The position numbers and the translations under genes were made by a program. A DNA stretch of 7,403 nt, from positions 1 through 7,403 of the forward strand of contig JAYUGA010000013.1 in the NCBI GenBank assembly GCA_043738565.1, in the 5' to 3' direction. The stretch comes from Stagnihabitans sp043738565. Its GTDB lineage: Bacteria; Pseudomonadota; Alphaproteobacteria; Rhodobacterales; Rhodobacteraceae. Every line of letters begins with the position of its first letter. Position 1 is the first letter of the stretch. Shown here piece by piece: positions 6,937-7,403 of the stretch. The notes under the pieces are model-generated. The model saw nothing but the letters and a program-made list of their open reading frames with translations, did no database searches and was not told the origin of the DNA.

Positions 6937-6956
6937 CAAAAATGGCCTGATTCCAA
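6928..6956 (-). promoter_or_regulatory. Candidate sigma-70 promoter of carD with extended -10
   Basis: On the minus strand, TTGGAA (6956-6951) and TATACC (6933-6928) are separated by exactly 17 bases, and TG sits one base before the -10 hexamer, giving an extended -10. Each hexamer matches the consensus at four of six positions. Transcription would start near 6921 and leave a leader of about 150 bases before the carD ATG. The -10 lacks the final T. The call is by eye and has no start-site support. Confidence 0.5.
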
Positions 6957-6994
6957 CTGCCGCAAGCACAAGATTCGCGCTGCGGCACGTTGAA

Positions 6995-7020
6995 ACGCAA
7001 ACAATTTCACACCTTTGCGT
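6995..7020 (-). terminator. Weak candidate terminator of fdxA
   Basis: ACGCAAA and TTTGCGT form a 7-bp perfect inverted repeat with a 12-base loop, 48 bases past the fdxA stop. On the minus strand it is followed only by TTCAACG, so there is no real T tract. It is the best candidate in the fdxA-carD gap, but it is poor. Confidence 0.25.
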
Positions 7021-7050
7021 GCGCAGCCCGCAGGCGGCACCGAATCGGCT

Positions 7051-7081
7051 GGACCGTGGCCGGAGGGTCAGCCACCGGTCC
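7051..7081 (-). other. GC-rich stem-loop straddling the fdxA stop codon
   Basis: GGACCGTGGC (7051-7060) can pair with GCCACCGGTCC (7071-7081) apart from one bulged base. The TGA stop (7070-7068) lies in the 10-base loop. No T tract follows on the minus strand, so this is not a classical terminator. It could protect the 3' end of the mRNA or act with Rho. Confidence 0.45.
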
Positions 7082-7403
7082 CGGCGGTTTCCAAGAAGTA
7101 TTTGACCAGCTTGTCCTTCTCGCCATCCCGCGCTTCCGCGTCCGGCATCTGGTCTTTCTTGGTCACGATCACCGGCCACATTTCGGCATATTTGCGGTTG
7201 AACGTCACCCAGGCCTCCAGGTTCGGCTCGGTGTCGGGCTTGATCGCGTCGGCCGGGCACTCCGGTTCGCAGACGCCGCAGTCGATGCATTCATCCGGGT
7301 GGATCACCAGCATGTTTTCGCCCTCGTAGAAACAATCTACCGGGCAGACCTCCACACAATCCGTGTATTTGCAGGCGATGCAGTTATCGACCACCACGTA
7401 AGT
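7068..7403 (-). CDS. fdxA: Seven-iron ferredoxin FdxA (3Fe-4S/4Fe-4S), 5' end cut by the window
   Basis: This is a small soluble low-potential electron carrier of the Azotobacter FdI / Rhodobacter FdII type. The window holds 111 codons, beginning Thr-Tyr-Val-Val-Val-Asp; only the start Met appears to lie beyond the right edge, which would give 112 residues. With that numbering there are nine Cys, at 9, 12, 17, 21, 25, 40, 43, 46 and 50, the same spacing as the 7-Fe family. C9, C17 and C50 would hold the 3Fe-4S cluster, and C21, C40, C43 and C46 the 4Fe-4S cluster; C12 and C25 are the usual non-ligands. Motifs include NCIACKYTDCVEVCPVDCF and CIDCGVCEPECP. The C-terminal tail (to 112) has the family's WVTFNRKYAEMWPVI segment. 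The in-frame GTG at 7397 should not be taken as the start. The promoter lies outside the window. Confidence 0.96.
   Translation of the reverse strand, partial: TYVVVDNCIACKYTDCVEVCPVDCFYEGENMLVIHPDECIDCGVCEPECPADAIKPDTEPNLEAWVTFNRKYAEMWPVIVTKKDQMPDAEARDGEKDKLVKYFLETAGTGG

Noticed and set aside
6958..6987. TGCCGCA/TGCGGCA inverted repeat as an fdxA terminator
   Set aside because: The stem is 7 bp with a 16-base loop and no T tract, and it overlaps the region just upstream of the carD -35.
7068..7397. GTG at 7397 as the start of the ferredoxin
   Set aside because: The frame stays open to the window edge with Thr-Tyr, matching the family's usual Met-Thr-Tyr-Val start; the true ATG should be the next codon outside the window.

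Overview
This GC-rich window looks like chromosomal DNA of an alphaproteobacterium, most likely Rhodobacteraceae (Rhodobacter/Paracoccus type). The basis is gene-by-gene resemblance: the 7-Fe ferredoxin at the right end closely matches what I remember of Rhodobacter capsulatus ferredoxin II, a CarD-family regulator lies beside it, and CobT carries the GNHG motif that I associate with alphaproteobacteria. No composition or database comparison was run.

Layout. Two genes read rightwards: a 989-codon protein with a bitopic secretion/pilus-like architecture (14-2983), and a Kef-type CPA2 potassium/proton antiporter (3175-5046). Three genes read leftwards: cobT (6058-5048), carD (6772-6263) and fdxA (its start codon lies just outside the right edge; its stop is at 7068). 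kef and cobT converge with one base between their stop codons. The gaps at 2984-3174, 6059-6262 and 6773-7067 hold no gene that I can support. The first shows only a Shine-Dalgarno sequence and no convincing promoter. The second holds an AT-rich perfect palindrome and the carD terminator. The third holds a good candidate carD promoter and possible fdxA 3' hairpins.

Working together. This is not an operon-like system. It reads as five mostly independent housekeeping genes: envelope assembly (inferred), ion homeostasis and electrophile protection, the lower-ligand branch of cobalamin synthesis, global transcription control, and low-potential electron transfer. I see no mobile element, CRISPR array, RNA gene or defence island. 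The least described item is the 989-residue protein. It joins an N-terminal GspL/PilM-like region, a single membrane span and a C-terminal GspC/PilP-like module through very long Ala/Pro-rich linkers. Those linkers contain a DQAAA minisatellite, a thrice-repeated ARP motif and one ordered-looking island. The non-coding palindrome at 6161-6186 and the carD promoter dyad are the other points worth following.
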